Shown in pieces: positions 19,712-29,765 of a stretch of DNA of 64,000 nt. The translations under genes were made by a program, and so were the position numbers. The DNA comes from Sulfobacillus sp. (lineage in GTDB: Bacteria > Bacillota > Sulfobacillia > Sulfobacillales > Sulfobacillaceae): assembly GCA_027343695.1 (NCBI GenBank), contig DAHWKJ010000028.1, positions 1-64,000 on the forward strand, read 5' to 3'. How positions within the stretch are numbered: the first letter of the stretch is position 1; the number at the start of each line of letters is the position of its first letter. The notes beneath the pieces were generated by a model, which searched no databases, was not told the DNA's origin, and worked only from the letters and a program-made list of their open reading frames with translations.

Positions 19712-20332
19712 ATGGCCTCACGGGTCAAGGCTATTTTGGATGCGCTCCTGATCGCAGAGCGATTGGAAGCGACTGCTTATGCGACAGGTCTGGAGTCGGG
19801 AGTGCTAGACAACCTGCCGGACCACGAACGAAGTTACTTTAAAGCCGCAGTCAGTGAGGAGTATTCGCATGCCGTGGCTTTGGAGCGGTTGGGCGCTCGA
19901 GTATCCTACAACATGTTTTACTTTCCACCTGGTACTTTTCGCAGTCTGGAAAAGTATTTGGACGTTCTGCTTTCGTTGGAGGATGTTGGGATTTCGGCCT
20001 ATTCAGCCGCAATTTATCAATTTGCCGGACGACTTCGGGCGCCGCGTTTGGCGTTTTATGCCGCCAGAATTCTTGGGATCGAGGCGGAGCATCGGGTGTT
20101 AATCCGTGACACTAAAGGTGCGGTACCTCCCAACAACCTCTGCTTTGAGGTGGTAACGAGCTTATCGGTGTCCGAGAACGCGAAGGCTTTGACTCCGTTT
20201 TTGTCTCCGGACCAGTTCTGTGGGGAATCCACCGAACCTCGATTTTTCCCGAGTCGCGAACGGGTCGAACAGTTGTCGGGTCGCGATTACTGTGAGAATC
20301 CGGGGGCAGTGCCGGGGTTGGACTTACACTGA
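19712..20332 (+). CDS. Ferritin-like domain protein
   Basis: Helical ferritin-like pattern: ERLEATAYATGLES...EEYSHAVALERLG...GIEAEHRVLIR. Confidence 0.72.
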   Translation: MASRVKAILDALLIAERLEATAYATGLESGVLDNLPDHERSYFKAAVSEEYSHAVALERLGARVSYNMFYFPPGTFRSLEKYLDVLLSLEDVGISAYSAAIYQFAGRLRAPRLAFYAARILGIEAEHRVLIRDTKGAVPPNNLCFEVVTSLSVSENAKALTPFLSPDQFCGESTEPRFFPSRERVEQLSGRDYCENPGAVPGLDLH

Positions 20333-20414
20333 GAGTTAATAGACGGTCCAGGGTGGTGAAGACGGCCCGTCATCCCGATCTCGACGTAAGGAGTTGCAAC
20401 CATCGGTGGGAAAG

Positions 20415-20447
20415 TAGCACGGCGACCTTCAGGGCCGCCGTGCTTTT
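20415..20447 (+). terminator. Terminator-like hairpin in the long region upstream of accC
   Basis: agcacggcg accttcagggc cgccgtgct tttct. Confidence 0.55.
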
Positions 20448-20737
20448 CTATCGGTGGGTATGTTAAGGTGTCTGCTGGTCGGGGTGTGGCGTCTAAACAC
20501 CGCGCCCTGACCAGGATTGATGGGCGCAAGTCGACGGTAGCAGGAAGGAAACGGCTTGGTCTAAGGCGCAAAAATTCTATCGCGGGGGAACCTAAGACTG
20601 GGGGCTTTTAGGTCCTCATTGGGATTGTCGTCCGACGCCGAAGGGTGTCGATTGAGGCTCTTCGATGTGTGGTTGGGTACTCTAGACAATGCATTAGGAA
20701 TGTGGTCTATTAATGGAGGACAAACCGGAGGTGTACC

Positions 20738-22084
20738 ATGTTCAACAAAATTTTAGTGGCTAACCGCGGTGAAATCGCGATTCGCGTGATGCGTGCAGCC
20801 AAGGAATTAGGAATCAAGACGGTGGCCGTGTACTCCGATGCGGATAAGGCCTCGCCGCATGTGCTGTATGCGGATGAAGCCTTCCCCATTGGCCCCGCAC
20901 CGGCTCAACTCAGTTATTTACACATTCCCAATATTATCAATGCGGCGATCCAGACTGGAGCGGAAGCCATTCATCCCGGGTATGGTTTTTTGTCGGAAAA
21001 TCATCACTTCGCGGCAGTTTGTAAGACCTGGGGTGTGGTGTTCATTGGGCCTCCAGCAGAAGCTATCGAACATATGGGAATAAAGGCCCAAGCGCGTCAG
21101 ATGATGAGTCAGGCAGGCGTCCCGATTATTCCGGGAACCGAGGGTACTGTGAGCGATATCGATGAAGCCAAGCATATTGCAGAAACTATTGGATACCCCA
21201 TGTTAGTTAAAGCATCATTCGGCGGTGGTGGGCGTGGCATTCGCATCGTAGAGAATGCGGATGAATTGGAAGACGCTATCGAACGTGCCAGTCGGGAAGC
21301 CAAGTCCGCGTTTGGTCAAGGTGACGTATATTTGGAAAAATATCTCAAACGTCCACGTCACATTGAAATTCAGGTATTAGCGGATCAGTTAGGGCACACC
21401 ATCGCTTTGGGTGAAAGAGAATCGTCACTACAGCGTCGCCGTCAAAAAGTTCTAGAAGAAGCCCCATCGGTGGCGGTTACTCCCGAGCTGCGCCAAAGAA
21501 TGAGCCAAGCCGCGATAAAGGCGGCCGAAGCAGTCGGGTATACTAGTGCCGGAACGTTAGAGTTTTTACTCGACGAGGACGGGAATTTTTACTTCATGGA
21601 GATGAACACGCGGGTTCAAGTCGAGCATCCTTGTACGGAAATGGTGACGGGGGTCGACATTGTCAAAGAGCAAATTCGTGTCGCCGCTGGACTTCCTCTT
21701 TCGATTACCCAGGATCAAGTGTCCATGAATGGTTGGAGTATCGAGTGCCGTATTAATGCCGAGGATCCAGCCAAACAATTTCGCCCTAGCCCGGGAACCG
21801 TCACACTGTGGCAAGAGCCAGGCGGTCCAGGAATCCGAGTGGATTCTGGCGCTAACACGGGTTATGAGGTGCAATCCTTCTACGACTCGTTGTTGGCAAA
21901 AGTGGTGTCTTGGGGTCGCACTCGGGAGGAAGCCATGGAACGGATGCGGCGTGCTCTCGATGAATTTCGCATAGAGGGCGTAAAAACCACGTTAGAGTTG
22001 CATCGAAATCTTCTCGCAGATCCGGAATTTCAAAAGGGAGCGATTCACACCAACTTTTTAGCGGAGCGCATGGAAGGTGCATAA
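20738..22084 (+). CDS. accC: Acetyl-CoA carboxylase biotin carboxylase subunit
   Basis: MFNKILVANRGEIAIRVMRAAKELGI, biotin carboxylase/ATP-grasp motifs, MEMNTRVQVEHPCTE. Confidence 0.95.
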   Translation: MFNKILVANRGEIAIRVMRAAKELGIKTVAVYSDADKASPHVLYADEAFPIGPAPAQLSYLHIPNIINAAIQTGAEAIHPGYGFLSENHHFAAVCKTWGVVFIGPPAEAIEHMGIKAQARQMMSQAGVPIIPGTEGTVSDIDEAKHIAETIGYPMLVKASFGGGGRGIRIVENADELEDAIERASREAKSAFGQGDVYLEKYLKRPRHIEIQVLADQLGHTIALGERESSLQRRRQKVLEEAPSVAVTPELRQRMSQAAIKAAEAVGYTSAGTLEFLLDEDGNFYFMEMNTRVQVEHPCTEMVTGVDIVKEQIRVAAGLPLSITQDQVSMNGWSIECRINAEDPAKQFRPSPGTVTLWQEPGGPGIRVDSGANTGYEVQSFYDSLLAKVVSWGRTREEAMERMRRALDEFRIEGVKTTLELHRNLLADPEFQKGAIHTNFLAERMEGA

Positions 22085-22094
22085 GGAGGCAGAA

Positions 22095-22469
22095 ATGGGA
22101 GAGTCCGATACGACAGTCATTCCATCGATTCAAATTGCGAATGACGTGATCGCGTCTATTGCTGGTTTGGCAGCGGCTGAGGTGGACGGGGTGGCCGGTA
22201 TGGCGGGGGGGTTAACCGGAGGAATATCCGAAATGCTGGGAAAACGCGGCCCCACCAAAGGCGTTAAGTTAGAAGTTGACGGAAATCGTGTCGGACTTGA
22301 TCTCTATGTGGTTGTCCGGTACGGGGGTAAGATTCCCGAAATCGCTGGGCAATTGCAAGAGAAAGTAAAGGTTCAGATTGAAAATATGACGGGTCTGGTT
22401 GTTACGCATGTCAATATTCACGTGCAGGGCGTTTCATTCGCGTCGGAACCACCGACCGCTGAATCTTGA
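22095..22469 (+). CDS. Asp23/Gls24 family envelope stress protein
   Basis: IANDVIASIAGLAAAEVDGVAGM... ; SD taaggaggc; synteny with B. subtilis yqhY. Confidence 0.92.
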   Translation: MGESDTTVIPSIQIANDVIASIAGLAAAEVDGVAGMAGGLTGGISEMLGKRGPTKGVKLEVDGNRVGLDLYVVVRYGGKIPEIAGQLQEKVKVQIENMTGLVVTHVNIHVQGVSFASEPPTAES

Positions 22470-22482
22470 AGGAGGGCATTCT

Positions 22483-22908
22483 ATGGCACGTCATCGTGGC
22501 CGCGAAATAGCACTTCGTGTTCTGTTTGAACACGATTTGGCCCATGCCGAACCTGAAGGTCTGTTGGATCACGCCTTGGCGGATGAATCCGAGGTGAATC
22601 GAGAATTTTCTCGGGCTTTGGTTGGTGGCATCTTGAGCCATTTAGAAGCACTGGACACTCGAATCGGGGCGGCGGCCATCGACTGGAAGCTTACTCGGAT
22701 GCCAACCATCGACCGCAATATTCTGCGGTTGGCAACCTATGAAATGCTGTACTCCGCGGACGTGCCAATCTCCGTCATCATTAATGAAGCCTTGGAGTTG
22801 GCTCAAGATTATAGTACCTCAGACGCCAAAAAATTTGTTAATGGAGTTTTATCGACCTTGGCCCATGAGATACGACCAGAGGGTGATCAGGATCGACCTA
22901 CCACATAA
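22483..22908 (+). CDS. nusB: Transcription antitermination factor NusB
   Basis: RGREIALRVLFEHDLA...DRNILRLATYEMLYSADVPISVIINEALELAQDYSTSDAKKFVNGVLSTLA. Confidence 0.95.
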   Translation: MARHRGREIALRVLFEHDLAHAEPEGLLDHALADESEVNREFSRALVGGILSHLEALDTRIGAAAIDWKLTRMPTIDRNILRLATYEMLYSADVPISVIINEALELAQDYSTSDAKKFVNGVLSTLAHEIRPEGDQDRPTT

Positions 22909-23893
22909 GGGATGCGGGCGAGTTCTCGGTGTCGATACTAGCGCTTATACCACATCCTTAGCGGTTGTGAATGATGGTCAGGTGCAATGGGAGGCTTCAT
23001 TGGTGTTGCCGGTGCCGATCGGTCAACGCGGTATGCGGGCGAGCGATGCGGTGTTTCACCACGTCAAAAATCTTCCGGACCTATATGACCGCTGTGTGCG
23101 TGAGACCGGGTTTGTATCGTATCGTGCCGTGTCGGTGTCAACCAAACCACGACCCACTGTAGAGTCTTACTTTCCACATTTTGTGGCGGGCTTGTCGTCG
23201 GCCGAGTTGATCGCCACGACCCTAGGGGTTCCGCTGGTGCGCACCACCCATCAGGAAGGACATATTAGAGCCGGCCTATATGGCACGTCCGAAGACTTCG
23301 GGGACCGCTTTCACGCTCTACACATTTCGGGTGGGACCACAGAGTTGCTGCGGGTCGAACGCAAGAGCCCGGGACGGTTTCAGATGGTCTTGGAAGGGGG
23401 CAGCGATGACCTCTTTGCCGGCCAATTTATTGATCGGATCGGGGTAGCTTTAGGCTTGCCCTTCCCGTCTGGAAAAGCTCTTGAAGAGCTCGCCAGCCAT
23501 AGTTCCCACCCAGTGATGCTGCCGTCTAGCCCACCGCGGAAGAAAGCGGGTACCGTATGGATTAGTTTTTCCGGATTGACGACTGCCGCCGAGCGTTCTA
23601 TCCCGGATCACCAGGCCCAAGATGTGGCACGTGGCGTGGAGGTCGCGTTGAGTCGGACCCTTATCGCGCTTGTCCGCTCCGCTATGGCGCCGGGCCCACT
23701 TTTGATTGTGGGTGGGGTGGCGGCTAATCGTCAATTGCGTAACGATTGTGACCGCGAACTTAATCCAGATCAAGGTTGGCGGGTGCGCTTTGGGACGCCC
23801 GCCTTGAGCCGGGACAACGCGGTGGGTGTGGCGCTCATTGGATGGGATCGTATAAGCGCTGGTAAGGGGGACGAAGATGTCACAAATTCTTGA
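22865..23893 (+). CDS. M22 glycoprotease family (TsaD/Kae1-like paralog)
   Basis: VLGVDTSAYTTSLAVV...HHVKNLPDLY...HQEGHIRAGLYG...ISGGTTELL; start ATG 22865 or GTG 22883. Confidence 0.85.
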   Translation: MRYDQRVIRIDLPHKGCGRVLGVDTSAYTTSLAVVNDGQVQWEASLVLPVPIGQRGMRASDAVFHHVKNLPDLYDRCVRETGFVSYRAVSVSTKPRPTVESYFPHFVAGLSSAELIATTLGVPLVRTTHQEGHIRAGLYGTSEDFGDRFHALHISGGTTELLRVERKSPGRFQMVLEGGSDDLFAGQFIDRIGVALGLPFPSGKALEELASHSSHPVMLPSSPPRKKAGTVWISFSGLTTAAERSIPDHQAQDVARGVEVALSRTLIALVRSAMAPGPLLIVGGVAANRQLRNDCDRELNPDQGWRVRFGTPALSRDNAVGVALIGWDRISAGKGDEDVTNS

Positions 23894-24731
23894 TGGCAAG
23901 GTCGTGGGGGCTGCGGTTAGGGCGGAACTAACGGAGACGATCGCGACCCATTATAGCCGCTGGGGTACGGTACCTGGTCTCGCGGTAATCTTGGTGGGCG
24001 AAGATGCTGCCTCGGCAATTTACGTCGCGAGTAAAGAAAAAAGCTGTCGGGAGGTCGGGATTAGGTCCCACACGGTGCGGTTGCCACAAACCGCGTCGAC
24101 GGCCGATGTGGTCGCGGCCGTGAACCAGGCTAATCAGGATCCGAGAGTGCACGGGATATTGGTGCAAATGCCCCTTCCCCCACAAGTCAACGAAACCCAG
24201 GTTCTAGCGGCGCTGGATCCGGAAAAAGATGTCGATGGGCTCACCACCTATAGCCAAGGTATCTTGGCGCAGGGGATGCCGGGGCTATATCCATGTACCC
24301 CCCAAGGGGTGCTTCGTCTCCTAGATTATTACGCGCTTCCCATTCGTGGTCGGCGGGCTTTAGTACTAGGGCGTAGCGCCTTAGTCGGGCGGCCTCTTGG
24401 GCTTTTATTGTTGGGCCGTGACGCTACGGTCACTTGGGGACACTCTCATACAAAAAATTTGCCGGAATTGGTAAGTGAGGCCGAGATCCTCGTAGCAGCC
24501 ATCGGTCGACCGCATCTTATCCAAGGAGATTGGATTCGGCCCGATGCGGTGGTCGTCGATGTGGGAATTAATCGTCACGGTAAAAAGGTTGTAGGAGATG
24601 TGGATTTCCAAGTGGCACAAACCCGGGCCAGTTGGATTACGCCAGTGCCCGGTGGGGTTGGGCTGATGACGGTTGCGATGCTGCTGGAAAATACCTGGCA
24701 GGCATTTCGTAACCAAACAGGACTCCGATGA
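23877..24731 (+). CDS. folD: Bifunctional methylenetetrahydrofolate dehydrogenase/cyclohydrolase
   Basis: VASKEKSCREVGI...GILVQMPLP...PVPGGVGLMTVAML. Confidence 0.96.
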   Translation: MSQILDGKVVGAAVRAELTETIATHYSRWGTVPGLAVILVGEDAASAIYVASKEKSCREVGIRSHTVRLPQTASTADVVAAVNQANQDPRVHGILVQMPLPPQVNETQVLAALDPEKDVDGLTTYSQGILAQGMPGLYPCTPQGVLRLLDYYALPIRGRRALVLGRSALVGRPLGLLLLGRDATVTWGHSHTKNLPELVSEAEILVAAIGRPHLIQGDWIRPDAVVVDVGINRHGKKVVGDVDFQVAQTRASWITPVPGGVGLMTVAMLLENTWQAFRNQTGLR

Positions 24732-25921
24732 TCCAGGAAAGCACGGTGGTGCGGGTTAGCCAGTTGGTGCAAGCCATCAGGCAACTGGTCGAGGGCGTCC
24801 CGGGTTGGCAAAAAGTATGGGTCGAAGCCGAATTATCTGGCGTCAAACACCATTCGTCGGGCCATTGGTATTTTACGTTGAAAGATGACGTGGCACAGTT
24901 GCGGGCCGTGATGTTTCGGCGAGATGCCGTGGGGTTGACGATGCCACTGAGAGACGGTATGCAGGTTCAGGTTCTCGGCCGGGTTGGCGTCTTTGAGCGG
25001 GACGGGCAGACCCAGTTTTATGTGACAGCGGTGCGGGATGTGGGAACCGGACAAGCCCAGAGAATGCTCGAAGAGCTGACGCGACGACTGTCCGCCGAAG
25101 GAGTCTTTTCGCGACCTAAACGCGCGGTTCCCAGGCTTCCTCGCGCGATAGGGATGATCACGTCGGCCACCGGTGCAGCGCGGCGAGACATTGAGGTAGT
25201 GGTAGCTCGTCGTTTTCCGGGCATGCCGATCCGCCTGTATCCGGTTACGGTGCAGGGGCAGACGGCTGCGGAGTCGGTGGCGTCCGCTCTTTTAGCTGTC
25301 TCTGCGGCGGACGTGGATGTGGTTATCGTAGGTCGTGGGGGTGGATCCAAAGAGGATTTACGCGCCTTCAATGAGGAAATGGTGGTGCGTGCCGTCGTCC
25401 AGTGCCCAGTACCGGTGATTTCGGCGGTGGGCCATGAAATTGATACCACCTTGCTCGATCTGGCGGCAGACTTGAGGGCTGCTACGCCTTCCGCCGCAGC
25501 AGAACTGGCGGTTCCCGAGCTTAAGAGCCTTCTGGCTTGGCAAAACACATTGGGGCAACGTGCTGAGGCGGCTCTGCGTCAAAGGCTTCAATGGGAAGCG
25601 CGCCGCCTTTCGGGGTGGGTTGAACATGGTGTTTTAAGAAGGCCGGAACAATTGGTCCGAGAGAGTCGAATTCTGCTGGACCGTCTGGGGGAACGCGCAG
25701 ATCGTGCTTGGGAAAAGCAGAGCGGAGACGAACGGCATCGTTGGGAGCGGATTATGGCAGCACTGCGGGGACTCAATCCCGAGAACACGTTAGAGCGGGG
25801 GTACGCCTACGTGACGACCGAGTCGGGGCAATTGGTGACAGCCTCCGAGGTGAATATGGATGAGTCTTACCGCGTCCACTGGTATAATGGGTCACATCGG
25901 ATGCAGAGAACGGACCGATAA
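24728..25921 (+). CDS. xseA: Exodeoxyribonuclease VII large subunit
   Basis: WVEAELSGVKHHSSGHWYFTLKD...VVIVGRGGGSKEDL...ISAVGHEIDTTLLDLAADLRAATPSAAAEL. Confidence 0.96.
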   Translation: MIQESTVVRVSQLVQAIRQLVEGVPGWQKVWVEAELSGVKHHSSGHWYFTLKDDVAQLRAVMFRRDAVGLTMPLRDGMQVQVLGRVGVFERDGQTQFYVTAVRDVGTGQAQRMLEELTRRLSAEGVFSRPKRAVPRLPRAIGMITSATGAARRDIEVVVARRFPGMPIRLYPVTVQGQTAAESVASALLAVSAADVDVVIVGRGGGSKEDLRAFNEEMVVRAVVQCPVPVISAVGHEIDTTLLDLAADLRAATPSAAAELAVPELKSLLAWQNTLGQRAEAALRQRLQWEARRLSGWVEHGVLRRPEQLVRESRILLDRLGERADRAWEKQSGDERHRWERIMAALRGLNPENTLERGYAYVTTESGQLVTASEVNMDESYRVHWYNGSHRMQRTDR

Positions 25922-25933
25922 GGAGGGGACCCC

Positions 25934-26155
25934 ATGTCCCAAGACGGTGACGACGATTTAACTCAATATGAAGACATCATCCAACGACTGGAAGAAATTG
26001 TTCGTCTTTTAGAGGGCGGCCGCACGCCACTGGCCGAAAGTCTCAATCTTTACCGGGAAGCGAAGACCTTAAGCGAACGGGCCAACCGGCTCTTAGAACG
26101 GGCGGAATCCAGCTTATCGGCGGAAGAGGCGCAGGGCCGTGTGGGTGATGCCTAG
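25934..26155 (+). CDS. xseB: Exodeoxyribonuclease VII small subunit
   Basis: YEDIIQRLEEIVRLLEGGRTPLAESLNLYREAKTLSERANRLLERAE. Confidence 0.93.
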   Translation: MSQDGDDDLTQYEDIIQRLEEIVRLLEGGRTPLAESLNLYREAKTLSERANRLLERAESSLSAEEAQGRVGDA

Positions 26156-27040
26156 ATGAGCATCACCGGATGGCTTGAAGAAACACGGAGCGTGGTTGAG
26201 GCATGGATTGAGGCGGATCTGCCTCTTACCGACACCAAGAGTGGTAGTGTGGAGGAGGCGATGCGTTATTCCGTATTAGCCCATGGTAAGCGGTTGCGGC
26301 CCCAGCTTGTACTAGCTGGGGGAATCTACGTGGGTCGTCGCCTGGAGGAATTTCGGGAGCCAGCGTTAGCCGTCGAATATCTTCATACGTACTCTCTTAT
26401 TCATGACGACCTCCCGGCCATGGACAACGATGATTGGAGAAGGGGAAAGCCGACGTCGCATCGAGTGTTTGGTGATGCGATGGCGATTCTCGCGGGTGAT
26501 GCGCTCCTGACGGAGGCCTTTACTAAGATGGCGGACATCCGACTCTGCGAGCAGTTTCCTGCTCATCAGGTGGTAAGGGCCGCAGGGGTGCTGGGACAGG
26601 CGGCCGGGCGCCAAGGTCTTATTGAAGGCCAAGTCAAAGACTTGGCGTCGGAGGGCCAGACGTTGGAATTAGCGGCGCTGAGTGACTTACATCGTAAAAA
26701 GACCGGTGCCTTGATTGTTGCCTGTTTAAGGATTCCGGCGATTCTGGTTGGTGATCGGGAAGCGGAAGCTCGCTTGAGCGACTTTGGCCATCATTTGGGC
26801 TTGGCGTTCCAAATTGTGGATGATATCTTAAATGAAATAGGCGATGCGCGTAAGATGGGTAAGGCTACGGGAACGGATCGCTTATTGGGGAAAGCGACCT
26901 ATCCCGGGATTTTGGGGATGAGCCAGGCACGAGAATTGGCGTTACAGCATCGTGCCATGGCTCATGAGGCGCTCGGGGATGGCTACGAGGCATCGATTCT
27001 TCGAGAATTGATAGATTTTACGGTAGACCGTCAATGGTAG
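26156..27040 (+). CDS. ispA: Polyprenyl (geranyl/farnesyl) diphosphate synthase
   Basis: LIHDDLPAMDNDDWRRGKPTSH and DDILNEIGDARKMGK motifs. Confidence 0.94.
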   Translation: MSITGWLEETRSVVEAWIEADLPLTDTKSGSVEEAMRYSVLAHGKRLRPQLVLAGGIYVGRRLEEFREPALAVEYLHTYSLIHDDLPAMDNDDWRRGKPTSHRVFGDAMAILAGDALLTEAFTKMADIRLCEQFPAHQVVRAAGVLGQAAGRQGLIEGQVKDLASEGQTLELAALSDLHRKKTGALIVACLRIPAILVGDREAEARLSDFGHHLGLAFQIVDDILNEIGDARKMGKATGTDRLLGKATYPGILGMSQARELALQHRAMAHEALGDGYEASILRELIDFTVDRQW

Positions 27041-27060
27041 ACCCAAGGGAGGAATCAAGC

Positions 27061-28956
27061 ATGGGATTGAACTCGATGACCTTGCCGGAAGACGTGCGAA
27101 AACTGACAATCGCCCAGCTTGAGCGGTTATCTAAAGAGATTCGTCAAGCAATTATCGAGACCACCGCGCGGAGTGGTGGTCACATCGGTGCCAGTTTAGG
27201 CACCGTTGAACTCACGGTCGCCTTGCACCGAGTGTATAACACACCACATGATAAATTGGTATGGGATATCGGTCACCAGGCCTATGCGCATAAATTACTT
27301 ACCGGCCGACTGGGCTCATTTGCCTCGATTCGGCAACTCGGAGGGATATCCGGATTTTTAAAACGTCGTGAAAGCGAGTATGACACTTGGGAGGCGGGAC
27401 ATGCTTCGACGTCGCTGTCCGCGGCGCTTGGGATGGCTAAGGCTCGCGACCTCCTGAAGCAAGATTACCGCGTAGTGGCCGTTATCGGCGATGGGGCATT
27501 AACGGCAGGGATGGCATGGGAGGCGCTCAACCAGATTGGCCATTTAAAGACGCCCATGGTGGTGGTGGTAAATGATAACTCCATGTCGATCGCGCCCAAT
27601 GTCGGAGCATTTTCGAGATATTTGACGGACTTGCGTTCGGCACCGGCGTATTATCGATTAAAACAGGAAGTGGAAAGCCTGTTAGACGGCATCCCGGTGT
27701 TTGGGAGCCCGATTAAAAGAACCGTAGAACGCCTTAAGGATTTGGCGCATTACGCCATGGTGGCGGGTAATGTATTTGAAGAGCTCGGCTTTCGTTATTT
27801 TGGTCCAGTGGACGGTCATAGTTTCGATGACTTGATTCCGGTGCTGGCTCATGCGAGGGATGTTCAAGAACCTGTGGTCATTCATGTCATTACGCAAAAG
27901 GGGAAGGGGTACCGACCTGCAGAGGAAAATCCCGGTGTATTTCATGGCCCTGGCCCCTTTGAAATTGACAGTGGCCGCTTCATTAAGAGTCCGGAACCAC
28001 CGTCCTATAGTCAGGTCTTTAGTGAAACCTTGAGTCAGCTCGCGGAACAACAACCCAATATCGTGGCGATTACGGCAGCGATGCCCGACGGAACTAAGTT
28101 AGATAAGTTTGCAGAGAAATATCCGGACCGCTGCTTTGACGTGGGGATTGCCGAACAACATGCGGCCACGTTCGCGGCCGGCCTAGCACTCGCCGGTATG
28201 CGTCCGGTCTTTGCGGTGTATAGTACCTTCTTGCAACGGGCTTATGATCAATTAGTGCATGACGTATGTCATCAAGACTTGCCGGTCATCTTTGCCGTGG
28301 ACCGTGCGGGCCTGGTAGGAGCCGACGGCGCCACCCATCAAGGGGTATTTGATATCAGTTTTCTTCGGACCGTCCCCAATATGGAAATCGCGATGGGTAA
28401 AGACGATAGAGAACTACGGGGTCTCTTGGCAGGGGCACTGGAACGACCGCATCCGGTCGCTTTACGGTATCCTCGTGGTTCAGGCCAGGGGTATCCGATC
28501 ACGGACCCGATTATCCCTATCACCTGGGGCCGTGGGGAGTGGAGCCATCAAGGGACCGATCTTACCCTTATCACGTTTGGCCCAATTTACTTTACAGCAC
28601 TCGCCGCACGTGATGTTCTGGAATCTCGGGGATTTTCGGTGGGTCTCGTGAATGCGCGGTTTGTTAAACCCTTGGATGTCGAGCTTTTAGAAAAGGTTGC
28701 CATCAATACGGGCGCCATCATGACTATTGAAGAACATGTCGTGGCGGGCGGATTCGGGAGTGCGGTCAATGAATGGGCTTCTGGTGCGCACGTCACTATC
28801 CCGATTCGCAACGAAGGACTCCCGGATGAGTTCATCGATCATGGACCCGTGAGCTACTTTTTAAACTTGTACGGCCTGGATACCGATGGCTTGGTGCGGA
28901 AGGCGGAGTCGTGGATCGGTGAACTGAAAACCCTGTCCGCCTCCCGGGAACGCTAA
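27061..28956 (+). CDS. dxs: 1-deoxy-D-xylulose-5-phosphate synthase
   Basis: IGDGALTAGMAWEALNQIG TPP motif, ...DRAGLVGADGATHQGVFDISFLR; ATG 27061 with SD gggagg. Confidence 0.96.
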   Translation: MGLNSMTLPEDVRKLTIAQLERLSKEIRQAIIETTARSGGHIGASLGTVELTVALHRVYNTPHDKLVWDIGHQAYAHKLLTGRLGSFASIRQLGGISGFLKRRESEYDTWEAGHASTSLSAALGMAKARDLLKQDYRVVAVIGDGALTAGMAWEALNQIGHLKTPMVVVVNDNSMSIAPNVGAFSRYLTDLRSAPAYYRLKQEVESLLDGIPVFGSPIKRTVERLKDLAHYAMVAGNVFEELGFRYFGPVDGHSFDDLIPVLAHARDVQEPVVIHVITQKGKGYRPAEENPGVFHGPGPFEIDSGRFIKSPEPPSYSQVFSETLSQLAEQQPNIVAITAAMPDGTKLDKFAEKYPDRCFDVGIAEQHAATFAAGLALAGMRPVFAVYSTFLQRAYDQLVHDVCHQDLPVIFAVDRAGLVGADGATHQGVFDISFLRTVPNMEIAMGKDDRELRGLLAGALERPHPVALRYPRGSGQGYPITDPIIPITWGRGEWSHQGTDLTLITFGPIYFTALAARDVLESRGFSVGLVNARFVKPLDVELLEKVAINTGAIMTIEEHVVAGGFGSAVNEWASGAHVTIPIRNEGLPDEFIDHGPVSYFLNLYGLDTDGLVRKAESWIGELKTLSASRER

Positions 28957-28958
28957 CC

Positions 28959-29765
28959 GTGCCGAAGACTCGTCTCGACCTGCGACTAGTAGAAGTGGGA
29001 CTTGCGGAAACTCGATCCAAAGCCCAAGCTTTGGTTCTTGCGGGTCAAGTTCATATCAATGGGCGGCGCGAGACTAAGGCGGGAGCCATGGTACAAGAGA
29101 CGGATGTGGTGGGGGTTGAGGGGCCTAAACTTCCTTATGTAAGCCGGGGCGGATTAAAACTCTCCCACGCGTTAGCGCAGTTTCAAATTGATCCAACCGG
29201 GTGGGATGTCGTGGATGTTGGCGCCTCGACGGGAGGCTTTACCGACTGCTGGCTACAAAGCGGGGCCCATTCCGTGTATGCGGTGGACGTGGGCTACGGA
29301 CAGCTCGATTGGCGGTTGCGGAGCGACCCACGTGTGGTAGTGCGGGAGCGGTTGAATGCACGTTGGCTGACGTTGGCGCAGTTGGATCGTGGTAATCCCT
29401 TAGATGCGGCATCGATTGACGCCTCATTTATTGGGATCGAGCTACTCTTAAAGCCCTTGCGCGCGATGCTTTCTCCATTGGGTGTCGTGGTCGGACTGAT
29501 TAAGCCGCAATTTGAAGCCGGACCCGGTCACTTGGGTAAACACGGGGTGGTTCGGGACCAGACGGTGCATCGACAGGTACTAAAGGCCGTGTTGGATAAA
29601 GCGGCGGCACTGGGTTTTGGCGTGTTAGGTTTGACGGTTTCCCCGGTTCGGGGACCGGAAGGCAATATTGAGTTTTTAGGGTACTGGACGATGCGGGGGG
29701 ATTCGGTCGAGATTGACGTGAGCCGCATCGTTGACGAGGCATGGCAAGGGGGCGCATCCGAATGA
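28959..29765 (+). CDS. tlyA: TlyA family rRNA methyltransferase/hemolysin-like (S4 + FtsJ)
   Basis: S4 domain RLDLRLVEVGLAETRSKAQALVLAGQV, DVGASTGGFTDCWLQSGAHSVYAVDVGYGQLDWRLR. Confidence 0.94.
   Translation: MPKTRLDLRLVEVGLAETRSKAQALVLAGQVHINGRRETKAGAMVQETDVVGVEGPKLPYVSRGGLKLSHALAQFQIDPTGWDVVDVGASTGGFTDCWLQSGAHSVYAVDVGYGQLDWRLRSDPRVVVRERLNARWLTLAQLDRGNPLDAASIDASFIGIELLLKPLRAMLSPLGVVVGLIKPQFEAGPGHLGKHGVVRDQTVHRQVLKAVLDKAAALGFGVLGLTVSPVRGPEGNIEFLGYWTMRGDSVEIDVSRIVDEAWQGGASE

Noticed and set aside
20335-20737. Calling the accC leader a T-box, c-di-AMP (ydaO) or c-di-GMP riboswitch
   Set aside because: Only scattered short resemblances (e.g. gcgggggaacc, gggcgcaag); the defining conserved blocks of those classes are not present in order.
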